Below are positions 18,860 through 27,489 of a stretch of 64,000 nt of DNA, piece after piece. Numbering within the stretch: the first letter of the stretch is position 1; each line of letters starts with the position of its first letter. Under the pieces are notes generated by a model. That model worked only from the letters and a program-made list of their open reading frames with translations, was not told where the DNA came from and made no database searches. This stretch comes from Chelatococcus reniformis. GTDB lineage: Bacteria > Pseudomonadota > Alphaproteobacteria > Rhizobiales > Beijerinckiaceae. The stretch is from positions 40,165-104,164 of the forward strand of contig NZ_BMGG01000006.1 of assembly GCF_014640075.1 (NCBI RefSeq). The letters are read 5' to 3'. The translations under genes were made by a program, and so were the position numbers.

Positions 18860-19237
18860 ATGGGTATTGCCTGGCGCACGATGGCGAGGTCGGTCGATTG
18901 CCGAACGACGGTTTGGCGCGTTCGGCTGAGCCGATTGCTGCTGCTCCTGGTCGCCGCGACCTCCATCGGCATGAAGCTGGACCTGGACCATCTCGCCGTC
19001 CCGCGCGACGCGGGCGTCACAGTCGAGCAGCGCTTAACCGCTGCGAGTCCGTCCCAAGCGCGGATCGAAGCGAGCGACGCCCCTTCGTGTCTCGACGTCG
19101 AATGTCCGCGGCTGGCGCCGCTCGCCTATTGCGTCGTAGGCCTTCGCGTCGCGCATCCAGTGACCTACCCCCGTCTCGCTGAGCCGCGCTGCGCGCATCA
19201 GAGCGAGAGCCCCCCTCTGCGACCGCCACGCGCCTGA
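18860..19237 (+). CDS. Small putative exported protein, unknown function
   Basis: A possible 125-residue protein with a basic N terminus followed by LSRLLLLLVAATSIG, like an uncleaved or cleaved signal segment, and a Cys-containing C-terminal half (Cys in APSCLDVEC and LAYCVVG). No family is recognised; alternative starts lie within the first 15 codons. It is included because the signal-like segment and AT-rich upstream sequence make it more likely than the surrounding frames. Confidence 0.3.
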   Translation: MGIAWRTMARSVDCRTTVWRVRLSRLLLLLVAATSIGMKLDLDHLAVPRDAGVTVEQRLTAASPSQARIEASDAPSCLDVECPRLAPLAYCVVGLRVAHPVTYPRLAEPRCAHQSESPPLRPPRA

Positions 19238-19842
19238 GGCTCCGCCTCAGCCGCTGGTAGATCAGCCGCCCCGCCCTGCCGCCTCCAACGACGGCCAGGG
19301 TGAGCAGGCTGTCGGCCTCCACCGCACAACATTGCGAGCTGCCGTTCCCAGGCCGTAGCCGGCCGGCAGCAGCGCCCTTGGAGCACATATGTCGCTCGCG
19401 CACTCTATTCTGCTCGCCGTTCGCCTCCTCGATCCCGGCCTGAATCCGGAGTTTCCCCGTGCCGAGCCGGCCTTCACGTCCGAAGGTCGGCTGGTGAGGA
19501 CATCGCGGGGAACGCTCTGCATCGACGGCCCGCATCACCCCCACCGCGTGCACAAGCTACCCTCCGCCCCGGCCACATCGTCGGGCCACCACCGCGAACC
19601 GACGCGGGATAGCTACGTCCACTGCTCGGCGGAGACACTCGAGCGCGAGCGGCTCGGCGCCAGGTGAGAGCGTTGCAGGTGAGAGCGCTGGAGGCCGCAC
19701 GTGGCACGCTGCCGCCGCGGCACAGCGGCCAACGTCGAAGCCGTGGCGCCTTGTACCGGAGCCCGGGCGTCGCAGTTCGGTTGCAGCGGACACCCGGCGG
19801 CGAGAGGATGGAGCACGCCCGTCGCCGAGCAACGAGCCAGCC
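19238..19842. other. Intergenic region, nothing recognised
   Basis: About 600 bases with only Arg/Pro/Ala-rich short open frames on both strands and no signal, domain or clear hairpin that I can see. The promoter of the hydrolase gene at 19843 must lie near the right end. Confidence 0.4.
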
Positions 19843-20517
19843 ATGACGACCCTGGAAGACGTGACGATCGCGGTCGATGCCTACATCCGCGTCAGCGGGC
19901 TCTGGCAGCGGCCGGCGGCGGCGCGCGCCGTCCTGGTGCTGGCCCACGGCGCCGGCGTTGGCATGGCCCACAGAACGATGGCGGCGCTGGCCGATGGACT
20001 GGCGGACCGCAAGGTGGCCACGCTGCGCTATCAGTTTCCTTACATGGAGCGCGGCGGTGGCCGGCCCGACGGGCCCGCGCTCGCCCAGGCGACGGTGCGC
20101 GCGGCCGTCGCGGAGGCTGGCCGGCTGGCCGGTGCCCTGCCGCTGTTCGCCGGCGGCCGCTCATTCGGCGGCCGCATGACCTCTCAGGCACAAGCCGCAA
20201 CGCCCCTAGCCGGCGTGCGCGGCCTGGTGTTCTTCGCGTTTCCGCTGCATCCAGCCGGCAAACCGGCGACCGCCCGTGCCGAACACCTCGGGACCATCGC
20301 CATCCCCATGTTGTTCCTTCAGGGCAGCCGCGACGCGCTTGCAGCGCTCGATTTGCTGGAGCCGGTCGTCGCCGGGCTCGGGACTTTCGCGACGCTCGTG
20401 CTGGCGCCCGATGCCGATCATTCGTTTCACGTTCCCGCCAGGACCGGGCGCAAGGACGCGGACGTGCTTGCCGACCTGCTCGACATCGCCGCGGCGTGGA
20501 TGGCTGGCGCCGGCTGA
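19843..20517 (+). CDS. Alpha/beta hydrolase, TEX30/KANL3-like family
   Basis: A 224-residue alpha/beta hydrolase. AHGAGVGM at 34-41 forms the oxyanion-hole region, the nucleophile elbow is GGRSFGGR with Ser107, an acidic residue lies in QGSRDAL (Asp164), and the His is in DADHSFHV (His193). This matches the bacterial relatives of TEX30/KANL3, often annotated as dienelactone-hydrolase-like. Being cytoplasmic with no signal peptide, it likely cleaves an ester or thioester; the substrate is unknown. It lies 200 bases upstream of the ABC importer cluster on the same strand but is separated by a promoter-like palindrome. Confidence 0.8.
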   Translation: MTTLEDVTIAVDAYIRVSGLWQRPAAARAVLVLAHGAGVGMAHRTMAALADGLADRKVATLRYQFPYMERGGGRPDGPALAQATVRAAVAEAGRLAGALPLFAGGRSFGGRMTSQAQAATPLAGVRGLVFFAFPLHPAGKPATARAEHLGTIAIPMLFLQGSRDALAALDLLEPVVAGLGTFATLVLAPDADHSFHVPARTGRKDADVLADLLDIAAAWMAGAG

Positions 20518-20652
20518 AGGGCGGCCCCGACGACGCGGCGGGCACTGCGCGTGTCGGCACGGAACCGAGCCCGGAGTGGCTTGCCGGGCTCCCTTTCCCT
20601 CCAGCGCGGTCGTTCGGCCCGTGGGCACGTCCGGCCGGCAGAGCGATTGACA

Positions 20653-20670
20653 GTATTTTATAAAAAATAC
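20653..20670. promoter_or_regulatory. Palindromic operator-like site upstream of the ABC importer cluster
   Basis: GTATTTT (20653-20659), ATAA, AAAATAC (20664-20670): 7-bp perfect arms in otherwise GC-rich DNA. A TTGACA hexamer (20647-20652) directly abuts it, so a repressor bound here would cover a sigma-70-like promoter 49 bases before the first gene. It differs in sequence from the TetR-type palindromes at 55322 and 62527. Confidence 0.6.
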
Positions 20671-20718
20671 ACGATCTGCCTCAGCCGACGCTGATCGGAC
20701 AATAAATCGGGAGGAAAC

Positions 20719-21969
20719 ATGGCCCTGACGAGACGGTCAGTGGTGGCCGCAGGCGTTGCGGCTGCTGCGTTCACTGCAGCGCCCGTGCGGCGGGCGCGAT
20801 CGCAATCGGCGCCGCTGCGCATCGGCATCATGTTCCCCATGTCCGGGATAGGGGCGGAAGCGGGAACGGCTTGGCTGCGCGGCGCCGAGCTGGCCGCGGC
20901 GCAATGGAATCGCTCCGGCGGCCTCCTCGGCCGGCAGATCGAGCTGGTGGTCCGCGACGACAAGTATTCGAGCGCCGGCTCGGTGGCCGCCGGGCGCGAG
21001 CTTGCCGGCATGGGCATCAACCTGCTGGTCGGCGCCGCGCAGTCGCCGATGGCGCTGGGGCTGTCGCCCGTGCTCGGCGAGCTCAAGGCCCTCTGCGTCG
21101 CGCCGACGCCGGCGGCCATGTCGCTCACCCACGAGAACTTCAACCGGAACTTCTTCCGTCTCTGTCCCAACGCCTACACGCTGTACAGCGGGCTCGCCAA
21201 GATCGTGGCGACCCGCCATCCCGACGTCAGCGAATGGGCGAGCATCTCCTTCGACAGCGAGTACGGCCGCGACTCGGTGCGCTTCTTCGAATATGGCGTG
21301 CGCCACGCGGCCGGCGGCCGCAGCATCAACTTCCAGCCGCCGATCTTCGTGCCGCCGACCAAGACCGACCTCAAGGTCGAGATCAATGCGCTGATGAACT
21401 CGCCGGCGCAGGGACTCTACCTCGGCCTCATCGCCGCCCCCTGCATCAGCTTCCTGCAGCAGGCCCGCGCCGTCGGCCTGAACCGCAAGCTCAAGGTGAT
21501 CGGCGAGGCGGGCACCGACCTGCTCATCGGCCGGGCCATGCAGAAGTCGACCCCGACCAATCTGTGGTCCGTCACCTACTGGTTTCCCGAGCACGAACCG
21601 TTCAAGAGCAACCCCATCAGCGAAGCGCTCTTCAAGGACTACGTCGCCGCCACCAACGACCGCCATCCCATCGGCTTGCTGACCACCAGCCACCGCGCCT
21701 GCCTCGCCCTGTTCAACGCGGTGAAGAAGGCCAACGCCACGGACACCGACAGCGTCATCTCGGCGCTCGAAGGGCTCACCTTCGACACGATCGGCGGCCC
21801 CTACTCGATCCGCAAGGAGGATCACCAGGGCTACGGCACCTCCTTCTACGCCAAGGTAGGGCCCCGTGATGCGCAGCCGTTCTACGGCCTCGACACCCTG
21901 GAGCAGTTGTCCGACGCCGAGGTGATCGAACCGGCCACGCCCGGCCGGAAGTTCGAGTTGCCGAGCTGA
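20719..21969 (+). CDS. ABC transporter substrate-binding protein, branched-chain amino acid (HAAT) family
   Basis: A 416-residue periplasmic binding protein. The signal peptide starts with a Tat-like TRRSVVAAG and is followed by LRIGIMFPMSGIGAEAG, the usual start of the Peripla_BP_6 domain; FRLCPNAYTLYSGL and SISFDSEYGRDSVR are typical inter-lobe segments. ATG 20719 has an ideal GGGAGG ribosome binding site. It captures the ligand for the fused permease and two ATPases downstream. Given the CoA-transferase and acyl-CoA dehydrogenases that follow, the ligand is more likely an organic acid than an amino acid (inference). Confidence 0.9.
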   Translation: MALTRRSVVAAGVAAAAFTAAPVRRARSQSAPLRIGIMFPMSGIGAEAGTAWLRGAELAAAQWNRSGGLLGRQIELVVRDDKYSSAGSVAAGRELAGMGINLLVGAAQSPMALGLSPVLGELKALCVAPTPAAMSLTHENFNRNFFRLCPNAYTLYSGLAKIVATRHPDVSEWASISFDSEYGRDSVRFFEYGVRHAAGGRSINFQPPIFVPPTKTDLKVEINALMNSPAQGLYLGLIAAPCISFLQQARAVGLNRKLKVIGEAGTDLLIGRAMQKSTPTNLWSVTYWFPEHEPFKSNPISEALFKDYVAATNDRHPIGLLTTSHRACLALFNAVKKANATDTDSVISALEGLTFDTIGGPYSIRKEDHQGYGTSFYAKVGPRDAQPFYGLDTLEQLSDAEVIEPATPGRKFELPS

Positions 21970-22041
21970 CGCGGTCGCCTGAGCCGGCACGCGGCAAGGC
22001 CGCCGCCGACGGCCGGCCGGCCCCAGGACGGGGATGACGCG

Positions 22042-23979
22042 ATGAACCAGATCCTCTTTGCGGGTTTCAATGCCCTGGCCTTCGGCATGTCCATCTTTCT
22101 GGTGGCAGCGGGGCTCACACTCATCTTCGGCATTCTCAAGCTGCTGAACATGGCGCAGGGCGCCTTCTTCATGATCGGGGCCTACGTGGCCTTCTCGATC
22201 CTCGGAACGGGATCGTCCTCCTTCGGCTTCTTCCTGCTGGCGGCCCTGGGCGCCGGGCTCATCGTCGCGCTGCTCGGCCTCATCACCGATCGCCTCGTGC
22301 TGACGCGTCTGCGCCATGTCGACTACCACTACGTGCTGATCGCGACCTTCGCGCTGATGATGGTCTGCAACGGGCTGGTGAAGCTGATCTGGGGCGTCGA
22401 GTTCGTCAGCGTGAACCCGCCGACGGTGCTGGACGAGCCGGTCGAGCTCGGCTCGCTGTTCGTGTCCCGCTACACACTGTTCATCATCGCCGCCGGCCTC
22501 GTCGTGTACCTCGTCATGGAAGTGGCCTTGCACCGGCTGTGGTTCGGCAAGCTGATGCAGGCGCTCGCCGCCGACTCCTGGATGGCAGGCCTGCTCGGCC
22601 TCAACGTCCCGCTCGGGCTGGCGCTCAGCGTGATGGTGAGCTTCTTCCTGGCCGGACTGGCGGGCGGGCTGCTGCTCCCGAACCAGAGCCTGTCCCCCCA
22701 GCTCGGCGATTCCTACCTGCTGTTCGCTTTCTTCGCCGTCATCATCGGCGGGCTCGGCAACATCCGCGGCGCCTTCGTCGGCTCCATCCTGCTCGGCCTG
22801 GTGAGCAGCCTCAACACCGTGCTGCTGCCCGACATGCCGGGCATCGCCATCTACGTGGCACTCGCCGTCTTCCTGTTCGTGCGGCCGACGGGCCTTTTTC
22901 CGAGCCGCGCCACGCAAGCGGAGCCGGCTTCGGACGAGGGCGGCGGCAGCCTGGCGCGGTCGCGCATCGGCCGCGGCGTCTGGCAGGTGCTGGGGCTGGC
23001 CGTCGCCGCCTTCGCCGCGAGCATGCCGCTGTGGGCCAACGAGGGCCTGCTTTTCCTCGCCGGCTCTACCCTGGTGCAGGGCCTGTTCGCGCTGTCCTGG
23101 AACATTCTGTTCGGCTACGCCGGGCTGGCTTCGTTCGGCCACGCGGCCTTCTTCGCCCTCGGCGCCTATCTCGCCGGCGCCGTGCTGCGCTACTGGCCGG
23201 CCGTCCCCTTCCTTGCCACGCTGCTTGGCGCAGGTGCCCTCGGGGCAGCCGTGGCCTTCGTGGTCGGCGCGTTGGCGCTGCGCCGCATGAGCGGCATCTT
23301 CCTCGCCGTGCTCACCGTCGCGCTGAGCGAAGCCATGCGGGTGCTCATCAGCTACAGCCCGTTGCTCGGACGCGAGGACGGGCTCGTCAACATCCCCAGG
23401 CCGGTGCTGCACCTGCCCTTCGCCATCGACCTCACGTCCTCCGCCGCCTACTTCTGGTTCCTCCTGGTCACCACCGCGGCGATCGTCGCCGTGCTGTGGT
23501 GGGCCATGCACGGCCGCTACGGACGCAAGCTCCTGAGCGTGCGGCAAGATCCCGAGCGGGCCGCCTTTCTCGGGGTCAACGTCACCGGCGTGCGCATCGG
23601 CGCTTTCATGCTGTCGGGCGGGGTGGCTGCCGTCGCGGGCGCGCTCTACGCGCCGTGGGCCAGGATCGTCACCCTCGACGAAGTGCACTGGCTCGCCTCC
23701 ACCCAGCCGGTGCTCAACGCCATGCTCGGGGGCGTCAACTCGTTCTGGGGCCCGCTCCTGGGATCGGCCGTGTTCACCGTCATCAACTACGGCACGCGCA
23801 CGCTGATCGGCTTGTCGGAGCTGATCGTGGGGACGATCCTGCTGTTCATCGTGCTGGTCGCGCCGGGCGGCATCGTGGGCGTGCTGCGCTCCGCCGAGGC
23901 TGCCTGGATCCGGCGCCGCGGCGGCGCCGCCGCTCCAGCCGCGGCGGCCGCGGCCCCAGGCGCGGGGGCACGCCCATGA
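22042..23979 (+). CDS. ABC transporter permease, LivH-LivM fusion
   Basis: A 645-residue inner-membrane protein that joins both permeases of a branched-chain-type importer. Residues ~1-290 are LivH-like (FGILKLLNMAQGAFFMIGAY near the N terminus, GGLGNIRGAFVGS near 235). A ~20-residue polar linker follows, and ~305-630 are LivM-like (FGYAGLASFGHAAFFALGAY, GRKLLSVRQDPERAAFLGVN, GGVNSFWGPLLGS). The two halves normally come from separate genes of ~290 and ~330 residues. The C-terminal tail is Ala-rich. Its TGA overlaps the next ATG (ATGA). Confidence 0.93.
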   Translation: MNQILFAGFNALAFGMSIFLVAAGLTLIFGILKLLNMAQGAFFMIGAYVAFSILGTGSSSFGFFLLAALGAGLIVALLGLITDRLVLTRLRHVDYHYVLIATFALMMVCNGLVKLIWGVEFVSVNPPTVLDEPVELGSLFVSRYTLFIIAAGLVVYLVMEVALHRLWFGKLMQALAADSWMAGLLGLNVPLGLALSVMVSFFLAGLAGGLLLPNQSLSPQLGDSYLLFAFFAVIIGGLGNIRGAFVGSILLGLVSSLNTVLLPDMPGIAIYVALAVFLFVRPTGLFPSRATQAEPASDEGGGSLARSRIGRGVWQVLGLAVAAFAASMPLWANEGLLFLAGSTLVQGLFALSWNILFGYAGLASFGHAAFFALGAYLAGAVLRYWPAVPFLATLLGAGALGAAVAFVVGALALRRMSGIFLAVLTVALSEAMRVLISYSPLLGREDGLVNIPRPVLHLPFAIDLTSSAAYFWFLLVTTAAIVAVLWWAMHGRYGRKLLSVRQDPERAAFLGVNVTGVRIGAFMLSGGVAAVAGALYAPWARIVTLDEVHWLASTQPVLNAMLGGVNSFWGPLLGSAVFTVINYGTRTLIGLSELIVGTILLFIVLVAPGGIVGVLRSAEAAWIRRRGGAAAPAAAAAAPGAGARP

Positions 23980-24005
23980 GCACCATTCTCATGAGCACCA
24001 TTCTC
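23976..24005. repeat. 15-bp perfect tandem duplication of the livG-type start region
   Basis: The 15-mer ATGAGCACCATTCTC occurs twice in direct succession (23976-23990 and 23991-24005). It duplicates a start codon and adds five residues (MSTILMSTIL) while keeping the frame. Confidence 0.95.
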
Positions 24006-24761
24006 GACGTCGCCGCGGTCTCGAAGAGCTACGGGCCGCTCGCCGTGCTCAAGGACGTCTCGCTCGATGTTCATCGCGGCGAGATTTTCGCCATCATCGG
24101 CCCGAACGGCGCCGGCAAGACGACGCTGTTCAAGGTCATGACCGGCGAGAGCCTCTGCGACGGCGGCCGCGTCAGGTTCGACGGCGCCGACGTGACCCGT
24201 GAGCCTTCGCACCGGCGGGTGCGCCGGGGCATGGGCCGGACCTTCCAGGTGGCGCGCGTGTTCCGCGATTTCACGGTGCGCGACAACATCGTCGTGGCGA
24301 TCGAGGCGCGCCGCCGCAACGGCGGCGAGCGGGTGGGCCCCGCGCTCTCGATGGCACCGGCAGCCGAGGTCGTCGGCGAGGCGGACGAGTTGATCCGCGA
24401 CATCGGGCTCGACCATGTGCGCCACAGCCAGGCCAGCCTGCTCTCCCACGGCGACAAGAAGCGGTTGGAATTCCTGATCGCGCTCGCCCTACGGCCGTCG
24501 ATCCTGATGCTGGACGAGCCCACCGCCGGCATGTCGCCCAGCGACCGTATCGGCATCGCCAAGCTCATCCAGCGCATTCGCGACGAGCGCGGCATCACCG
24601 TGGTGATGACCGAGCACGACATGGACATCGTCTTCAGCCTGGCCAGCCGCATCATGGTGCTGAATTACGGCGAGGTCGTCGCAACCGGCTCCGTGGCCGA
24701 CATCCGCGCCGATCAAGCCGTCCGCGAGGTCTATCTCGGCAAGGAGATGTACGGTGCTTGA
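23976..24761 (+). CDS. ABC transporter ATP-binding protein, LivG-like
   Basis: A 261-residue ATPase. Walker A GPNGAGKTT is at about 43-51, the Q-loop region is GRTFQVARVF, the signature is LLSHGDKKRLE (a LivG-type variant of LSGGQ), Walker B is ILMLDEPTAGMS, and the H-loop is MTEHDM. The first 15 bases (encoding MSTIL) are tandemly duplicated, giving two in-frame ATGs at 23976 and 23991. The upstream one overlaps the permease stop by 4 bases. It powers the LivH-LivM fusion with the LivF partner downstream. Confidence 0.93.
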   Translation: MSTILMSTILDVAAVSKSYGPLAVLKDVSLDVHRGEIFAIIGPNGAGKTTLFKVMTGESLCDGGRVRFDGADVTREPSHRRVRRGMGRTFQVARVFRDFTVRDNIVVAIEARRRNGGERVGPALSMAPAAEVVGEADELIRDIGLDHVRHSQASLLSHGDKKRLEFLIALALRPSILMLDEPTAGMSPSDRIGIAKLIQRIRDERGITVVMTEHDMDIVFSLASRIMVLNYGEVVATGSVADIRADQAVREVYLGKEMYGA

Positions 24762-25455
24762 GGTCGCCCATCTCGATGCCTTCTATGGGGACGGACAGAT
24801 CCTGCACGCCATCGCCCTCGATGCGGCCGAGGGTGAACGTGTCGCGGTCCTCGGCCGCAACGGTGCCGGCAAGTCCACCCTGCTCAAGAGCCTCATGAAC
24901 GCCGGTCCGCGCGTGGCGGGAGCGATCCGCTTCGATGGCCGGCTTCTCGCCGAGATGCCGTCGTACCGGCGGGCGCAGCTGGGCCTCGCGCTAGTGCCGG
25001 AGGATCGGCGCATCTACTCGCATCTCACGGTGCTGGAGAACATCGCCATCGCCCGCTACGGCGCCGCCGGCCGCAAGGCCATGGAGCCTCGCCAAATCCT
25101 CGAGCGCTTCAGCATGCTGAAGCCGCTGGAGGAGCGCTACGGCGGTCAGCTCAGCGGCGGCCAGCAACAGCTGCTCGCCGTGGGCCGGGCCTTCGCCGCG
25201 GGTCCGCGGCTCTTGCTGCTGGACGAGCCGACCGAAGGCCTGGCGCCCGTCATCGTCGAACAGATGGCGCGTGAGATCGCGGCCATCTGCGACGAAGAGA
25301 AGGTGGGCCTTGTGCTCTGCGAGCAGAACATCTGGTTCGCGCGCGCCTGCACCAGCCGCCTCTACCTCATCGACACAGGGCGGATCGTCTTCAGCGGCGG
25401 CTGGGACGAATTCGACCGCAACGCCGACCTGAAGCAGAGATATCTTGCGGTCTAG
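24754..25455 (+). CDS. ABC transporter ATP-binding protein, LivF-like
   Basis: A 233-residue ATPase starting at GTG 24754, which overlaps the preceding gene by 8 bases and has AAGGAG just upstream. Walker A is GRNGAGKST, the signature is LSGGQQQLLAVGRAF, Walker B is LLLLDEPTEGLAP, and the switch region LCEQN carries the usual LivF Gln in place of His. It completes the importer. The CaiB gene follows after nine bases, so the transporter and catabolic genes share a transcript. Confidence 0.93.
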   Translation: MLEVAHLDAFYGDGQILHAIALDAAEGERVAVLGRNGAGKSTLLKSLMNAGPRVAGAIRFDGRLLAEMPSYRRAQLGLALVPEDRRIYSHLTVLENIAIARYGAAGRKAMEPRQILERFSMLKPLEERYGGQLSGGQQQLLAVGRAFAAGPRLLLLDEPTEGLAPVIVEQMAREIAAICDEEKVGLVLCEQNIWFARACTSRLYLIDTGRIVFSGGWDEFDRNADLKQRYLAV

Positions 25456-25464
25456 GGAGCCTCG

Positions 25465-26682
25465 ATGAACACGACCGGGAACGCACCGCCGGCGCGCGGT
25501 CCGCTGGAGGGCATGCGCGTGCTCGATTTGTCCCGCTTCGTCGCGGGACCGTACTGCGCCATGATGCTCGGCGACATGGGCGCCGATGTCGTCAAGATCG
25601 AGCGGCCGGGCAAAGGAGAGACGGCGCGCGGCCTGGAGCCGGGCGTTGACGGAGAAAGCTTCTATTGCTTTGCCGTGCACCGGAACAAGAAGGGCCTGAC
25701 CCTCGACTACGGCAGCGACGAAGGGCGGGCCCTGTTCCACGCCATGGTGGCGAAGGCCGACGTCGTGGTGGAAAACTTCCGCCCCGGGGTGATGGAGGCG
25801 ATCGGCTGCGGCTGGGAGACCTTGCGGGCGCTCAACCCGCGGCTGGTCATGGCGCGCATCTCCGGCTTCGGCCAGGACGGGCCGCTGGCCCACCGCCAAT
25901 GCTTCGACGCCGTCGCCCAGGCCATGAGCGGCCTCATGCACATGACTGGCCAGCCGGATCGCCCGCCGATGCTCACCGGCAGCACGATCATCGACTATAC
26001 CACCGGCATGTATGCGGCCATGGGCGTGCTCGCCGCGCTCAACGCCCGTCACGTCACCGGCGAAGGCCAATTGGTCGACGTCGCTCTGCTGGACTCGGCG
26101 ATCTCGCTGATGCTCAGCGCCATCCCCGATCGCGCCGTCGGCGGCCTCCCTCTCGAGCGCAACGGCAACCGCGACCGCTTTTCCGCCCCCGGCAACACCT
26201 TTCACACCGGCGATGACCGCTGGGTGCTGCTGACGGTGGCGGACGAGAAGATGTTCGAAAACCTCGCCCGGGCGATGGGCCGCCCCGACCTGCCGCGCGA
26301 TCCGCGCTTCGCCGATCGCGTCAGCCGGGTCGCCCATGTCGAGGCGATCGAAACCGAGGTGACGGCTTGGACCCGTTCACTCACCGCCGACGAGGTCGTC
26401 ATCGCCCTTGAGAAGGCGGGCGTGCCCTGCGCCAAGGTGGCGAGCATCGACGAGATGATCGCCAATCCGCAATTGCGCCACCGCGGCCAGATCGTGGAGG
26501 TGCCCCATCCCAGCGGAGCGCGCATCCCGATCCAGGGCGTCACCATGCGTCTGTCGCAGACGCCGCTCTCCATCCGGCGCGCCCTGCCCCATGTCGGCGA
26601 GCACTCGGACGAGGTGCTGCACGAGTGGCTGGGTCTGGCAGCCGCCGACATCGGTGCGCTGCGCCAGCGCCAAGTCGTTTAG
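25465..26682 (+). CDS. CaiB/BaiF family CoA-transferase (family III)
   Basis: A 405-residue protein. LEGMRVLDLSRFVAGPYC and GADVVKIERPGKG near the N terminus are typical. The catalytic Asp that carries the acyl-CoA anhydride in this family is Asp177 in STIIDYTTGMY. GRP-type segments near the C terminus (AGVPCAKVASIDEM) complete the fold. It probably moves CoA from a donor thioester to the imported acid, priming it for the acyl-CoA dehydrogenases downstream. AGGGAG lies before ATG 25465. The substrate is unknown. Confidence 0.93.
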   Translation: MNTTGNAPPARGPLEGMRVLDLSRFVAGPYCAMMLGDMGADVVKIERPGKGETARGLEPGVDGESFYCFAVHRNKKGLTLDYGSDEGRALFHAMVAKADVVVENFRPGVMEAIGCGWETLRALNPRLVMARISGFGQDGPLAHRQCFDAVAQAMSGLMHMTGQPDRPPMLTGSTIIDYTTGMYAAMGVLAALNARHVTGEGQLVDVALLDSAISLMLSAIPDRAVGGLPLERNGNRDRFSAPGNTFHTGDDRWVLLTVADEKMFENLARAMGRPDLPRDPRFADRVSRVAHVEAIETEVTAWTRSLTADEVVIALEKAGVPCAKVASIDEMIANPQLRHRGQIVEVPHPSGARIPIQGVTMRLSQTPLSIRRALPHVGEHSDEVLHEWLGLAAADIGALRQRQVV

Positions 26683-26692
26683 GAGATCACGC

Positions 26693-27457
26693 ATGTTCCT
26701 TCGCCTGCGCCAGCTCTGCCTCGTCGCGCACGATCTCGAGCCGGTCGTCACCGACCTCGAGGCCATCTTCGCCATTGCGGTGTGCCACCGCGATCCCGCC
26801 GTCGCCATGTTCGGACTCCATAACGCGCTGCTGCCGATCGGAACGAGTTTCATCGAGATCGTCGCGCCGGTGGAGGCCGACACCACCGCCGGACGCTATC
26901 TGGAGCGCCGGCAGGGCGACGGCGGCTACATGGTCATCCTCGACACGGCCGACGTGACGCCGTGGCAGGCGCATGTGGACAGGATCGGCGTGCGCGTGGC
27001 GGCGCCCCTGTCGATCGACATCTACCGCGGCCTGCAACTGCACCCGCGGGACACGGGCGGCGCGCTGCTGGAGATCAACTGCACCGAAGGCAACGGCCCG
27101 ATCGACGGGCTCTACCATCCGGCCGGCCCGCATTGGCAGGGCTTCGTGCGCACCGGGGTGGTGAAGGCGGTCACCGGCGCCGAGCTGCAGAGCGCCGATC
27201 CGGCCCGCCTCGCCGCCCGCTGGGGCGAAATCCTGCAAAGGCCGGCGCAGCGTGCCGGTGACCAATGGCGAGTTGCCGTTGATAACGCCGAGCTGCGCTT
27301 CGTCCCGGCCACGGACGGTCGCGGCGAGGGCCTCGGCGGCATCGACGTGGAGGTGTCCGACCTGGAGGCGCTGCGCCGCCGCGCGGCGGATCGGGGGCGC
27401 GCGCTCGTGGACGGCCGCGTCGAGATCGGTGGTGTCCGCTTCAATCTGCACGGCTGA
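26693..27457 (+). CDS. VOC/glyoxalase-like domain protein
   Basis: A 254-residue protein opening LRQLCLVAHDLEPVVTDLEAIF, the first beta-alpha unit of a vicinal-oxygen-chelate domain. IGTSFIEIVAPVEADTTAGRYLERR matches Glyoxalase_3-like/PhnB-like proteins found beside CaiB and acyl-CoA dehydrogenase genes. A second half (about 155-254) repeats the fold, ending in GIDVEVSDLEALRRRAADRG. It could be an epimerase, hydratase or lyase acting on a CoA intermediate; the reaction is not known. AGGAG precedes ATG 26693. Confidence 0.75.
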   Translation: MFLRLRQLCLVAHDLEPVVTDLEAIFAIAVCHRDPAVAMFGLHNALLPIGTSFIEIVAPVEADTTAGRYLERRQGDGGYMVILDTADVTPWQAHVDRIGVRVAAPLSIDIYRGLQLHPRDTGGALLEINCTEGNGPIDGLYHPAGPHWQGFVRTGVVKAVTGAELQSADPARLAARWGEILQRPAQRAGDQWRVAVDNAELRFVPATDGRGEGLGGIDVEVSDLEALRRRAADRGRALVDGRVEIGGVRFNLHG

Positions 27458-27489
27458 GCACGGCCCGCGCGGCCATCGAGAGGAACAAG

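Noticed and set aside
20737..23688. A 983-codon open frame on the minus strand
   Set aside because: It lies antisense to the binding protein and fused permease, which have clear families; its Gln/His/Arg/Gly/Glu-rich translation is the usual shadow of high-GC coding DNA.
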